From Mesorhizobium huakuii (GTDB lineage Bacteria > Pseudomonadota > Alphaproteobacteria > Rhizobiales > Rhizobiaceae): a stretch of 64,000 bases of DNA. Position 1 is the first letter of the stretch. Each line of letters opens with the position of its first letter. Below are positions 25,096 through 34,035 of the stretch, piece by piece. The notes below the pieces were generated by a model. The model made no database searches. It was not told where the DNA came from and saw only the letters and a program-made list of their open reading frames with translations. The translations under genes were made by a program, and so were the position numbers. The stretch covers positions 6,506,001 to 6,570,000 of the forward strand of contig NZ_CP050296.1 in the NCBI RefSeq assembly GCF_014189455.1, read 5' to 3'.

Positions 25096-25207
25096 TCAGG
25101 TGCTACCAGTCATAGGGGGCAACAGCACACTCGTAACAGCCCGCGCCTTCCGTAAGACGCTTCGATCGCCCCAGCGTTGTGCGCGAATTTCGCGCGGCGG
25201 TCGTATT

Positions 25208-25429
25208 CTATTCCGGCGTGCCAGGCACGAAGTGGACGATCGCGTCGAGGATGGTGCGATAGAGGCTATCGACTTCCTCATCTATCTCATCCCGCTTAAT
25301 GCCCACCGACTTCGCGTCCGCGATAAGTTTGTGTGTGAGTTCATCGACGGAAATGACGTCGGCCTTCGTCGTTTCCAGAATGTTGTTGGCTATCCACTGA
25401 TCGAGGAAGTTGATTCCGCGTGCGCTCAT
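25208..25429 (-). CDS. DUF768 family protein
   Basis: A 73-residue protein starting MSARGINFLDQWIANNILET, with KADVISVDELTHKLIADAK and EIDEEVDSLYRTILDAIVHF: a full-length DUF768 member. About 75 percent identical to 7879-8097 over 55 residues. GGAAC-N17-CTT lies at 25462-25438, the same spacing as its paralogue. Function unknown. Confidence 0.78.
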   Translation of the reverse strand: MSARGINFLDQWIANNILETTKADVISVDELTHKLIADAKSVGIKRDEIDEEVDSLYRTILDAIVHFVPGTPE

Positions 25430-25700
25430 CAGGTCACAAGCTCGATCGATCCCGTAGGTTCCGGACCAACGGCAATCGAACTTCATAGAGAGGCCGCGGG
25501 ATACCGCCGTGTCGACGATCAGCGCTTCGATTGCTCATCGCTGAGTGTGGTTGGTTTATGAATATGCCCCACAATGGAGCGAGATCATCCTCTTGGCCGA
25601 TGGCCAAGATCACTTCCGCACCGATATTGCGGGCAGCTTGGATCGCCCGTCTCCCGCAAAAAATATCGCGCAGGCCTCAACATCTGACAAGCCAAACCGC

Positions 25701-25931
25701 TCAGTTCGGCTCACTGACTGCGGCTTCGTCCACCTCTGCCTCCATCTGGTCGCCAATAGATTTGGCCTTGGCGATGCCAACAAGAGGGACGTCGTCAAAG
25801 CCTTGCAGCCATGCGTCGGCATATTCCTCCCAGAAACAGGGCACAACGCGCTCACTTCCGTTCTTGTGTGCCTGTGCGCCATACATCCGTGCGTATGTGA
25901 CACGTTCCTGGTCCTTCTTGGGCACGGCCAT
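25701..25931 (-). CDS. Small hypothetical protein (76 residues)
   Basis: Starts MAVPKKDQERVTYARMYGAQ at 25931, with AGGAG 8 bases upstream; the longer frame to 25997 lacks a start signal. Central FWEEYADAWLQGFDD is Trp/Tyr-rich and the tail acidic. It sits in the reverse-strand cassette between the DUF3606-like and DUF768 genes. Function unknown. Confidence 0.65.
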   Translation of the reverse strand: MAVPKKDQERVTYARMYGAQAHKNGSERVVPCFWEEYADAWLQGFDDVPLVGIAKAKSIGDQMEAEVDEAAVSEPN

Positions 25932-26123
25932 TTTCTCAACTCCTCGAACGTTGCTGACTAAAAGCGGTGCGCCCCCCCAAGATACCAGTCGAAACATTCG
26001 CCAACCCGGTCCCTAACCTGGCTTCATCAATCCCGTGAAGGCGGCCATGGACGCCTTCCTAGTCGCCATGCGGCTTTTCCCGGCTGCCTCAATTTGAGAA
26101 GACCATGCCGCGCCGAATAGTTC

Positions 26124-26291
26124 TTATGTTTGGCCCTTTTTAAGCATCCGGGCCTCCCGCACGATGGAAGCATAATCGTAGCCGACCATGGCGATCAGGT
26201 CTCGAACCTGCGCCTCCGTAATCCCCGTCTCAAGCGCCAACTTGCGCACAAACTCGGCTCTCCTATCGAAGGGTTCAGATTTCTCAGCCAT
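26124..26291 (-). CDS. 55-residue DUF3606-like small protein, paralogue of 2611-2778
   Basis: Same length as its paralogue: MAEKSEPFDRRAEFVRKLAL, ETGITEAQVRDLIAMVGYDY, ASIVREARMLKKG. About 75 percent identical. It is too short to stand out in a simple ORF list and was found by reading the reverse strand. It lies between the broken RIDK copy and the 76-residue gene, preserving cassette order. TGAAC boxes lie upstream instead of GGAAC. Confidence 0.72.
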   Translation of the reverse strand: MAEKSEPFDRRAEFVRKLALETGITEAQVRDLIAMVGYDYASIVREARMLKKGQT

Positions 26292-26331
26292 TGAGGTTCA
26301 ATTCCCCGCCGGCTTAAAGGTTCATTCCGGC

Positions 26332-26540
26332 TTAGACGACGAGACGAGACCACTCCGCCTCGGTGGTATTACGTGGTAAATTTCTTGCGTCAAATGGGCG
26401 ATGCTTCGGCGAGCCCGCCTTATCGACGGTGGCTCCCACAGACAGGCGCCGGGCGCGCAGGCGAGCAGTCTTCGCGTTGCGAATCTGCCGCTCTGCTTCA
26501 ATCGTCAGTTTGACTCCCGGTCGGCACGCTCCAGCCTCCC
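26332..26540 (-). pseudogene. Broken third copy of the RIDK-family gene
   Basis: The reverse strand reads GGAGGCT, then straight into LERADRES and, after a shift, KLTIEAERQIRNAKTARLRA. Compared with 8134-8349, about 35 bases with the start codon and MTQRRIDKERI are missing, and one A has gone from an AAA run at the join. The GGAAC box remains at 26582-26578 but the -10 is altered. Clearly non-functional even if the frameshift is an error. Confidence 0.65.
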
Positions 26541-26720
26541 TAGCTGACCGAACCTTGCATGCCAATCCGGTGAAAATGTTCCTTCGCGGGATCAAGACGT
26601 TACAGTTCGGCCGCCAAACCAGAAGGCAGCGCCACAGGGTCGGCCGACTGCAAGGTCGACGATGGCTTTGCCAACCCAGACCGCGTCAATTTTGGGGAAC
26701 TCCGACCCGAAAGTGGAACC

Positions 26721-26745
26721 GGAACCATTTCACTTTGCCGACGTT
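26721..26745 (+). promoter_or_regulatory. EcfG-type promoter of the HWE kinase
   Basis: GGAAC (26721-26725), 17 bases, GTT (26743-26745) preceded by C: full consensus, 49 bases before the ATG at 26795. Confidence 0.72.
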
Positions 26746-26794
26746 CCCTCAAGTTACTGAGCGGTCAGGAATTAAGCGCAATGGAAGCCCAGTT

Positions 26795-28591
26795 ATGACG
26801 GAGCTAATGTCGGGGCTTGGCCAGCACGCGGTAGATTATGAAGATTTTTTCGAGAACGGGGCATTGGTTTGCATGTCGTTGACCGTGCTGGACGCATTCT
26901 TCACGCCAACAGAGCCGAATTGAAACTGTTGGGGTATGACGCCTCCGATTACATCGGTCGTGACATCGCTAGCTTCCACGCTGATGAGGACGCCATTAAT
27001 GATATCCTCGCTCGTCTTACGCGCGGCGAAGCCGTCGAGCGCTATCCCGCTAGGCTCCGCGCCCGTGACGGCTCCCTTAAGCACGTGGAAATAAGTTCAA
27101 GCGGCCAGTTCGAAAACGGCGAACTCGTGCATACGCGTTGTTTCACTGTCGACGGTATCGCAAATCAAATCCGTCGAGCGGGCGATGACCCAAAAAGAGG
27201 CCCGCTACCACCAAATACTGGATGCATTGCCAGTTGCCATCTATACAACAGATGCACGAGGTATAATTACCTACTTTAACAGAGCTGCTGCCGAACTTGC
27301 CGGCCGGGAACCGAAGATCGGCCAAGATCAATGGTGCGTCACTTTCAAACTGTTCACTGTCGACGGCAAGGCAATGCCGCATGACCAATGTCCCATGGCG
27401 ATCACACTCAAAGAGGGCCGCCCTGTCCGGAACGTCGAAGCAATTGCCCAGCGCCCGGATGGAAGCTTTTTTCCGTTCCTGCCGTTTCCGACTCCATTGA
27501 GGGACGAGCACGGACAGCTCACTGGCGCCGTCAACATGCTCCTGGATCTGACGGACCGTAAAAGAGGCGAAGACGCCGTCCAGCACTTATCTGCGATAGT
27601 CGAATCGTCCTTCGATGCGATTGTGAGCAAGGATTTGGACGGATTTATAAGGAGTTGGAACAGAGGCGCGGAGCGGCTGTTTGGATATGCGCCCGCCGAA
27701 GCTGTCGGGCAGCATATCAGCATGCTGATCCCACCCGACCACCACGATGAGGAGCCAAAGATCCTTGCGCGTCTAAGGCGCGGCGAGCGGATCGAGAGCT
27801 ATGAGACAATCCGCCAGAAGAAGGACGGACAACTGGTCCCGGTCTCTCTGACCATTTCGCCAGTCCGTGACGCCACAGGCCGCATCGTCGGCGCTTCAAA
27901 GATAGCACGCGACATAACCGTGACCAAGGAGAACGGACATCGCATCCGGATGCTGATGCGCGAGGTCAATCACCGCGTAAAGAACCAGTACTCGGTGATC
28001 CTTTCAATGATCCGCGAGACCAACAAGCGGACCCAGAGTCCCAACGACTTTGAAAAGCAGGTGCGGGCGCGCATCATGGCCCTGTCGAGGTCTCATGATC
28101 TGTTGGTCTCGGCCGACTGGAAAGGCGCCACGGTCTCCGATCTGCTGGCGGCCCAAGCCAAACCCTTCGGCCGGGAAGACGCAATTACCATGGAAGGTCC
28201 ACCGATCAGGCTCAGTCCCAATGCCGTCCAATATCTCGGCATCGCTTTTCATGAATTATGCACAAACTCTGCCAAGTATGGAGCGTTGTCCGGCAGCCAG
28301 GGCACTATCGCAGTGACTTGGGACATTACGGGTGAGCAAGGCAATCGAACATTGAAGTTGATCTGGGCTGAGAATGATGGTCCTCAGGTCAATTCAATCG
28401 CGAGAAATGGTTTTGGCAGCGTCGTGCTTAAGCGAGTTGCCCCGCAGGCATTGAGTGGAACCGGCGACCTGAAGTACGGCGCCAATAATGTGGTCTGGAC
28501 GCTCGAGGCGCCGGCACCTTTCGTCGAGGCCTCACTGTTCGATGACCGCGATACGGACTGCGATTTGACGGATAGCGGCGCATCACTCTAA
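26795..28591 (+). pseudogene. HWE/HisKA_2-family sensor kinase with three PAS domains (two frame breaks)
   Basis: PAS 1 (about 26850-27150: LHVVDRAGRILHANRAELKL), PAS 2 (27200-27570: YHQILDALPVAIYTTDARGI), PAS 3 (27580-27930: SFDAIVSKDLDGFIRSWNRG), then the H-box REVNHRVKNQYSVI and an HATPase region. One more G in the run at 26858-26861 and one fewer at 27154-27155 give a single ~598-residue protein. The 468-codon frame from ATG 27185 alone would still make PAS-PAS-kinase. No membrane helix. HWE/HisKA_2 kinases often feed the PhyR-NepR-EcfG pathway, and this one has an EcfG promoter. Confidence 0.8.
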
Positions 28592-28727
28592 GCTGCAGCG
28601 GCCTCTCATTCAAGTTTCCGCCGGTGTGCTTATCCAAAGCAAAACGCCGGCAATGCTCTAGATAGGCGGCTTCGTGATCGGCGAGCAGATCAATGACGCT
28701 CGCCCAAAGCCAAGAAGGCGTATCCAT
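28428..28727 (-). CDS. Uncertain ORF with a protein-like first half
   Basis: From ATG 28727 the frame reads MDTPSWLWASVIDLLADHEA and AYLEHCRRFALDK, which looks genuine, but the second half is Arg/Pro-rich and antisense to the kinase gene's last 160 bases. The frame continues upstream as KELLRTDGNE, so it may be the tail of something larger fused to the DUF2252 remnant. Confidence 0.35.
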   Translation of the reverse strand: MDTPSWLWASVIDLLADHEAAYLEHCRRFALDKHTGGNLNERPLQLRVMRRYPSNRSPYRGHRTVRPRRKVPAPRASRPHYWRRTSGRRFHSMPAGQLA

Positions 28728-29238
28728 TTCGTTGCCATCAGTGCGAAGCAACTCCTTGGTCCATAGGCGCCCAATCGGACCAGATCATGGGCCGGGTTGC
28801 CGATGACGGTTTGGTCGAAATCGAGGATTTGAATATCGACGTTCCCCTCCAGATCCGCCAAGGCGCCAAGATTGCCGAGATGGCAATCACCGCAAATCCA
28901 TATTGCCGGGCCCTGCGGCAGCGCCGAGCCGTTTCTGTCAAGCCATTCATAGAACCTGATGACGCTGCCGCGCACATAGGCGTGAGGTGATTGCGCCATT
29001 TTCCGGTTGCGGACGCGCTCGAGATAACCCTTACGATCTTTAGAATTCACTGAGTTCTCTCGGTATGCCGCGCGACCGATAGCGGCCAAGCGGAATCTGT
29101 CGTCGCTCTCCGGCCGGCCCCATCCTGCGGCATGCTTTCATCGTAGCCGACCGGGCCGGCTTCGTTTGCGCTGTTCGTTGCCCCCGCGGCGAGTCCGGCG
29201 TGTGCCTTGTCGGTTGCCCTTAAACGCGCGAAGTCCAT
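28658..29238 (-). pseudogene. DUF2252 protein, truncated and frameshifted
   Basis: Contains KMAQSPHAYVRGSVIRFYEW, PAIWICGDCHLGNLG and ILDFDQTVIGNPAHDLVRLG, the N-terminal core of DUF2252 (a kinase-fold family). The match stops after about 170 residues where members normally run past 400. A one-base shift near 29118 separates the N-terminus starting at ATG 29238 (MDFARLRATDKAHAGLAAGA) from the core. Confidence 0.65.
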
Positions 29239-29437
29239 ATTGTTCAGCTCTCTTGCTAGCGACGGTATTATGTCAAAGTTCGGCGGCCTCGAAGCGGAGC
29301 TTGGCCATTGGTATCTCCTATTTCGATGGAATGTCCGGATCGGCTTTGCGTTCCAAAGATCGCTTCGCATCCTTCTGTCCCAGAGAACCGAGCCAGCGTG
29401 CGGCTCTCGGTCTTGTCGAACCACCAACCATCACCTG

Positions 29438-30838
29438 CTAAAGCTGGGATTCGATCGGGAGATGCCTGACCAGGGCAGCCAGGATGCGGCGGAACAATGC
29501 TGCCTCGGGTTCGCGAGTATAGGTCTGCGGTCTGCCTTCATCGCTGCCATGCCAGCGCAGAACTTCGTTCTTCAGTTCGAGCCGGTAGCTCGCTTCCGGC
29601 GCTATCTCCGATTTGAACCGATGTCGCAGTTCCGCGACCAGCTTCTCGTCCTCAAAAAGCACGCCCATTTCCGAATTCAACGATACGGACCGCGGATCGA
29701 AGTTGAAGGATCCGACGAAACCGATGCGGTCGTCGACGCTGAACGCTTTGGTGTGCAGGCTGGCGCCTTTGGATCCAAATACGGAGATCTTGGGCTGCCG
29801 GCTAAAGGGCTGAAGCTCGAAAAGCTGCACGCCCTTTCTGAGCAAGCGCTTGCGATAGTTGGCATAGGCTCCGTGGACGGCGGCGACATCGGTCGCGGCC
29901 AAGGAGTTGGTCAAAACAGCGACTTGCACCCCGTCGTCGACGAGGTCGCCGAGGATTTTTGAACCCTTCTTACCGGGGATAAAATACGGGGACACAATTT
30001 GCACGCGCTTGCGCGCCGACTGGATGATTGGGAGCAACTCCTTCATCAGCCAACCGCGCGGTCTCCAGCCTCGGACCTTCTCCGGAGGGTCGGAGATCAC
30101 CCGCACGCGCTCGACCCAATGCACGTCACTGCTCGCCGCTATGAACTCGGCGATGGAGCCCTTGTCTCCGATACCGCTCAAAAGCGTCGACTCGGTTTCC
30201 GCGTCGCTTCCCTCCAAATAGGGGACATGCGAGCCTGGCGCGGCTGCACCGAGTTCACCTATTAGCTTAGCATCCTGGCATACCCAGAAAGTCTGGAAGA
30301 TTTGCCCGGTTTGCTGGACGGCGGGACCGAGGAGCAGCATGTCGAGGTCACGGAAATTCGTCTCCGCCGCGTCAAAATAGGCATCGCCGACATTGCGCCC
30401 ACCGACGATGGCGATGTTGTCGTCTGCAATCCACGCCTTGTTGTGCATCCGCCTTGTCAATGCAAAAAGCCGCAAGAGGACTTCCGCGCCACGCATGATG
30501 CCGCGCGCTCTGATGCCGCTCGGGTTGAACAATCGGAGTTCGATGTTTGGATGGTTGCTGAGCGCCAAATAAGCGGCATCGCTCTTGCGCGGATTGATGT
30601 CGTCGAGCAGCATTCTGACGCGCACGCCCCGCTGGGCCGCCCGAACAACTTCCTGCAAAAGCAAGCGTCCCGTGTGGTCGTCGTGCCAGAGATAATACAT
30701 GAGATCAAGAGTGCGAGCCGCGCCCCTTGCCGCCAAAACACGCGCGGCGAACGCATCGTAATTGTCTGAAATCAGCAGCAGCCCGCTCTTACCTGCTTTG
30801 ATTTTATCGGCCGATGTTTGCGTAATCGAGACGTCCAT
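29438..30838 (-). CDS. Phospholipase D-like protein (cardiolipin synthase type)
   Basis: A 466-residue protein with both HKD motifs: HNKAWIADDNIAIVGGRN (about residues 132-149) and HTKAFSVDDRIGFVGSFN (about 366-383). It transfers phosphatidyl groups, as in cardiolipin synthases, or hydrolyses phosphodiesters. No N-terminal membrane helices, unlike ClsA, so closer to ClsC/YmdC-type proteins. Upstream of the ATG I see no EcfG box. Confidence 0.88.
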   Translation of the reverse strand: MDVSITQTSADKIKAGKSGLLLISDNYDAFAARVLAARGAARTLDLMYYLWHDDHTGRLLLQEVVRAAQRGVRVRMLLDDINPRKSDAAYLALSNHPNIELRLFNPSGIRARGIMRGAEVLLRLFALTRRMHNKAWIADDNIAIVGGRNVGDAYFDAAETNFRDLDMLLLGPAVQQTGQIFQTFWVCQDAKLIGELGAAAPGSHVPYLEGSDAETESTLLSGIGDKGSIAEFIAASSDVHWVERVRVISDPPEKVRGWRPRGWLMKELLPIIQSARKRVQIVSPYFIPGKKGSKILGDLVDDGVQVAVLTNSLAATDVAAVHGAYANYRKRLLRKGVQLFELQPFSRQPKISVFGSKGASLHTKAFSVDDRIGFVGSFNFDPRSVSLNSEMGVLFEDEKLVAELRHRFKSEIAPEASYRLELKNEVLRWHGSDEGRPQTYTREPEAALFRRILAALVRHLPIESQL

Positions 30839-30964
30839 GGATTGACCAGTTTGGGAGGAGAACGAGGCGCCGTTTCATTAGGCCAAGAACCCGCGAGCGC
30901 TGATCTGGTTGCATGAGGGTCTTGAGCCTGCTGAGAGCTCACGAATGGCTAGCCCGTATGATAA

Positions 30965-31309
30965 TCAGGTGGCTCGCCCATTTCGTTGTGCTGCTTCTTG
31001 TTCAAGCATCGCAATCTTTTCGCGGATCTCCTCTGGCTCGGCATGCTCCAGGCCGACAACGTCGTTTCTGGTCTCCCTAAGCGAAACGACGATCTCATCG
31101 AGCTTGGCGTGGATGGCGGCGGTATCGCGATAGCCCTGTATCAGGACAACACCGGTGATCACAATGGCGGCCACCGAAAGGGCATAGGTGACCGCGTTGG
31201 TCATTCCGAATGGCACCAGCGCGGTGCACAATACCATTGCGACCATCATGACGTAGAAGCCTGGCGGACGGGAAAGGAAGTCGGCCGCCATAAAGAGGAT
31301 GCGGTTCAT
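30965..31309 (-). CDS. Low-affinity iron permease family-like membrane protein
   Basis: A 114-residue protein with two membrane helices (FYVMMVAMVLCTALVPFG; VTYALSVAAIVITGVVLIQG) and a C-terminal soluble helix (AAIHAKLDEIVVSLRETRND, then HAEPEEIREKIAMLEQE). The order and the LDEIV...RN...E-E-E pattern match the small bacterial 'low affinity iron permease' family. Iron transport in bacteria is not proven for it. Confidence 0.75.
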   Translation of the reverse strand: MNRILFMAADFLSRPPGFYVMMVAMVLCTALVPFGMTNAVTYALSVAAIVITGVVLIQGYRDTAAIHAKLDEIVVSLRETRNDVVGLEHAEPEEIREKIAMLEQEAAQRNGRAT

Positions 31310-31381
31310 GCTAGCGGCCCCATGACTGTGAAGCAGTGGCTCGATCCTGCGCCAAATGCCGCCGTGGATACAACCACACCA

Positions 31382-31492
31382 TCATATCTTCGCCAGAGCG
31401 AACACGGCTATCAGCGCGGTGAGACCGACGCAAATGGGCACAGCCAGGAGGAAACCGACCTCTATGAGGCGAGTCTGTTTGCCGTTTAACAT
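31382..31492 (-). CDS. Tiny membrane protein (36 residues)
   Basis: MLNGKQTRLIEVGFLLAVPI continues into CVGLTALIAVFALAKI: an N-terminal charged stretch and one membrane helix. No strong ribosome binding site (GGGTGA). It lies just upstream of the two-helix protein on the same strand, possibly co-transcribed. Confidence 0.45.
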   Translation of the reverse strand: MLNGKQTRLIEVGFLLAVPICVGLTALIAVFALAKI

Positions 31493-31848
31493 TCAATCAC
31501 CCGTCGCTAGCTAAATTCAAGTTAATAAGGAGTTCGCTCGCCGCTAATGCAGCGAGCAGACCGCTACCAGCGCAGGAAGGGACATAACTGCGCGGATTTT
31601 GAACTGTGGGTTGTCCAGGTTCAGCCAAGGGATATTCCAATCACGAGCAGGAACATGGCCAATAGGAAAACTGGCGCCAGCAACCAGCGGGCTTGACCAA
31701 CACTCCTGTCCATGAATTCGTTCCTCCGGTTCCGTGGCTGACAACTTCAGCCACAGGCGACCGTTCCAAGCTGCGCGGCCGATAAGACCATTGCGGAGTC
31801 TCGATCGGACTTTGGTCCAACCTCCCCCCCGACTGAAGTCCATCCAAG

Positions 31849-31873
31849 GGAACGATTGCATCCACGCCAAGTT
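31849..31873 (+). promoter_or_regulatory. EcfG-type promoter of the DUF1236 gene
   Basis: GGAAC (31849-31853), 17 bases, GTT (31871-31873). The start codon is 55 bases further on. Confidence 0.65.
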
Positions 31874-31927
31874 GGCAGTTGGGCTTCGACCTCGTCGATC
31901 GGGGCCAATCTCACAAGGAGCACGACT

Positions 31928-32227
31928 ATGAAATTGCATGTCTCTGCCGCAGCTGCGGCATTTCTTCTGCTCGCAGGCGTCGGCATCGCGACGGCCGAAG
32001 ACATCATTATTCAGCCGGAGCAGGAAACGGTTATCCGTGAATATGTGAAGAAGCAGCCGCTTGCGTCGGTGAAGGTTCCCGGAGTGGAACTCAACATCGG
32101 CACGGCGCTGCCCGACACCGTCGAACTTCGCGAAGTTCCCAACGTCAAATATCGCTATGTCGTGATCGACAACCGGACGGTTCTGGTCGATCCGACCACC
32201 CACAAGATCGTCAAAGTTTACGACTGA
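31928..32227 (+). CDS. DUF1236 exported protein
   Basis: A 99-residue protein with signal peptide (MKLHVSAAAAAFLLLAGVGI, cut after ATA) and the C-terminal DUF1236 motif YRYVVIDNRTVLVDPTTHKI. AAGGAGC precedes the ATG. DUF1236 proteins are common rhizobial periplasmic proteins of unknown role. The EcfG promoter makes this a stress gene. Confidence 0.85.
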   Translation: MKLHVSAAAAAFLLLAGVGIATAEDIIIQPEQETVIREYVKKQPLASVKVPGVELNIGTALPDTVELREVPNVKYRYVVIDNRTVLVDPTTHKIVKVYD

Positions 32228-32295
32228 CCAGCCTTGCCAGCCAAAGCCCGTCGCCTCTCCCGGCGGCGGGTTTTCAACAGAAACGGAGATCGCAA

Positions 32296-32379
32296 ATGCA
32301 AGATCTCGCAAAATCCGATGCCTTGGAAACGCGCGGTGAAAACCTCCGGACCAAGTTCGCAAACGCGAAAATTACCTGA
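32296..32379 (+). CDS. Tiny ORF (27 residues)
   Basis: MQDLAKSDALETRGENLRTK then FANAKIT, preceded by GGAG at a good distance. Followed 6 bases later by another tiny ORF. The two could be halves of one older gene. Low certainty. Confidence 0.3.
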   Translation: MQDLAKSDALETRGENLRTKFANAKIT

Positions 32380-32385
32380 GGCGAC

Positions 32386-32484
32386 ATGAAGGCCTTTCGA
32401 AAAGTCGCAACGGTGATGGCGGACTATCAAGGCCTCATCGACGGCGACGACCTGATCCCCACCTCTTTTCTCAATGACGATTAG
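32386..32484 (+). CDS. Tiny ORF (32 residues)
   Basis: MKAFRKVATVMADYQGLIDG then DDLIPTSFLNDD. Composition is protein-like; GAGG lies just upstream. Possibly co-translated with 32296-32379. Low certainty. Confidence 0.3.
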   Translation: MKAFRKVATVMADYQGLIDGDDLIPTSFLNDD

Positions 32485-32558
32485 TTCATTCCCGGCCATT
32501 GGCCTATGGTGAACCAGCCGCCCGCGTCTAAGGCGTCGGGTTGGAACAAGGAAACGCC

Positions 32559-32762
32559 ATGACTTCGACGGCAGCGCTGATCTGGTATCTGGTAATCGCC
32601 GGCCCGCAGGGCGGCATGGCAGTGTTGCCAAGCACTTTCGACAAGCGCGAACAATGCACTGCCGCAATTCTCGAATACCAGAAGCAGCCAACACCGCCGG
32701 GCTGGACCCTGCAGTGCATCCCCAGCGCCTCCCCATTCACCAACAATGGATCCGCTGAATAG
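32559..32762 (+). CDS. Small probably exported protein (67 residues)
   Basis: From ATG 32559: a hydrophobic start (MTSTAALIWYLVIAGPQGGM) and a soluble part with two cysteines (REQCTAAILEYQK; GWTLQCIPSASP) that could pair. AAGGAAA is the ribosome binding site. Family unknown to me. Confidence 0.55.
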   Translation: MTSTAALIWYLVIAGPQGGMAVLPSTFDKREQCTAAILEYQKQPTPPGWTLQCIPSASPFTNNGSAE

Positions 32763-32802
32763 TGCGATGCAGAGCAATCGGCTCCTCTGACGCGACCTCG
32801 CC

Positions 32803-33013
32803 TCAGCTCTTAGCCTCGACATCGGCTCCCAGAAGCTTGATATGTTCGCTCGCGATTTTGAGCAGAGTTTCGGCGGTCTCCCGCGCTGTCCATCCCTGGG
32901 CCTTCGATCTCGGTTACCAAGGCTGCGAATGCCGTTTCCAAGGCGACTTCGCAGTTGACCATTCGATCCGGACTTGCCTCCGGCAATATGGGCGGTTGAA
33001 TGGTCTGGGACAT
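32803..33013 (-). pseudogene. Small helical protein with a one-base frame break
   Basis: Frame one reads MSQTIQPPILPEASPDRMVN and CEVALETAFAALVTEIEGPG; frame two continues GWTARETAETLLKIASEHIK then LLGADVEAKS and a stop. Dropping one G from the GGG at 32894-32896 joins them into a 69-residue protein. It lies just downstream of the small RNA/terminator at 33028. Family unknown to me. Confidence 0.6.
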
Positions 33014-33027
33014 GCGCGATCTCTTCA

Positions 33028-33124
33028 ATAAAAGGGAAAGCCCGCGCCTCTCGTGAAGAGCGCGGGCCGATCAAGGTGTCTCGCCCGATCTTCGGCAGGT
33101 GACGCGAGGGAGCATTGCCTGCCG
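33028..33124 (-). ncRNA. Candidate stress-induced small RNA, copy 2
   Basis: Promoter, then GCGGCAGG ... CCTGCCGAAGATCGG (stem 1), a variable linker, and a terminator hairpin at 33040-33066 (GCCCGCG/CGCGGGC) followed by TTTCCCTTTT. Alignment with 2091-2178 is clear across the whole unit. The next gene starts 15 bases after the hairpin, so a leader/attenuator for it cannot be excluded, but no such gene follows copy 1. Confidence 0.6.
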
Positions 33125-33131
33125 CAATCAC

Positions 33132-33156
33132 CAACCTTTGGAAGGCACTAATGTTC
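33132..33156 (-). promoter_or_regulatory. EcfG-type promoter of small RNA copy 2
   Basis: Reverse strand GGAAC (33156-33152), 17 bases, GTT (33134-33132); spacer begins ATTAG and ends AAAG as in copy 1. Confidence 0.6.
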
Positions 33157-33482
33157 CAGACCAACCGATCGAAAGTGCGCTGACCCTCGAAGTGCACGAT
33201 GATCCGCGAAACGCCTTTTCAGCGTCGAGGAACCGACGAGCTGGTGGCTTCGTAGGCAGTGATCGCGGTTTATCCCTCAGCCAAGGAACCGCGAATCCAA
33301 CAAATTCACCGGGCAAGTTCCCAAAGGGCCAGCGCCCAAGCGGGTAATTTAATCGTTCGTGTACGTCAAAGTGAAATGACACGCTTGGCGAACTGTCCCA
33401 TAGCTGGGCAGTCGGCGGCCAATTTGTGGGCTCCGCTGCTTGGGAGCGACGATCGCACTCTCGCCCGTAATGGAGGCGCCTG
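33157..33482. other. Intergenic stretch
   Basis: About 325 bases. Open frames on both strands are short and unsupported. The end (GCGACGATCGCACTCTCGCC) resembles the end of the leader at 24841-24876 before a related gene. Confidence 0.35.
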
Positions 33483-33719
33483 ATGCTCGACCAACCAATT
33501 CGCTCACAAAACGAGGCGTTCTACCCGAACGACCTTAAGACCCTCAGGCTCGCCTTCGACGCACTTTGCGCTGAATTCTGCGTTCTTCCCGACACAGCTG
33601 ATGCACAGGGGATTGCCGCCGAGCTGATAAGGCTATTCCAAACCGGCATGGCAAGTGGAGATATGCTGATGATGGCGGTGCGTGCCCGTTGGCAAAACGA
33701 ATGGAAGATTGCTGGCTAG
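33483..33719 (+). CDS. Small hypothetical protein (78 residues)
   Basis: MLDQPIRSQNEAFYPNDLKT then AFDALCAEFCVLPDTADAQG and IAAELIRLFQTGMASGD. Distantly like 24877-25095 (same spacing of the A/I-x-x-L-I-x-L-F-x-x-G helix). GGAGG precedes the ATG by 8 bases. Function unknown. Confidence 0.65.
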   Translation: MLDQPIRSQNEAFYPNDLKTLRLAFDALCAEFCVLPDTADAQGIAAELIRLFQTGMASGDMLMMAVRARWQNEWKIAG

Positions 33720-34035
33720 ACCGCCCTAGCCGCCGCGAGCGCGCCCAAGAGGACCCCAAAGACAGCAGAATGGCCCGGATCTCTGTCCGACCCTCGCCGA
33801 TCAAGTTGGGAACCTGGACCAGGCAGCGCCGCTCAGGAACGAACGCTGCATCATGCTCAACCTGCCGCAGGCTTCGAGGTTCGAGACAAGCAAAAAGCCC
33901 GCCACCGAGGCAAGGGCGGCAGGCCTATTGTGAAGCTATCCGACCAAGTCTCCGGCTCGGTTTGCCAGAGTGGGATCAATACGCTCCGTGTCCCACAATC
34001 ACCTGCCTGTGTTCCATCGAAGCACGCTCGCTTTG
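33720..34035. other. Intergenic stretch with a probable terminator
   Basis: About 315 bases. At 33893-33923 the reverse strand reads TGCCGCC ... GGTGGCGGGCTTTTTG, a GC hairpin and T5 tract that would end the transcript of the gene at 34036. Nothing else recognised. Confidence 0.4.
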
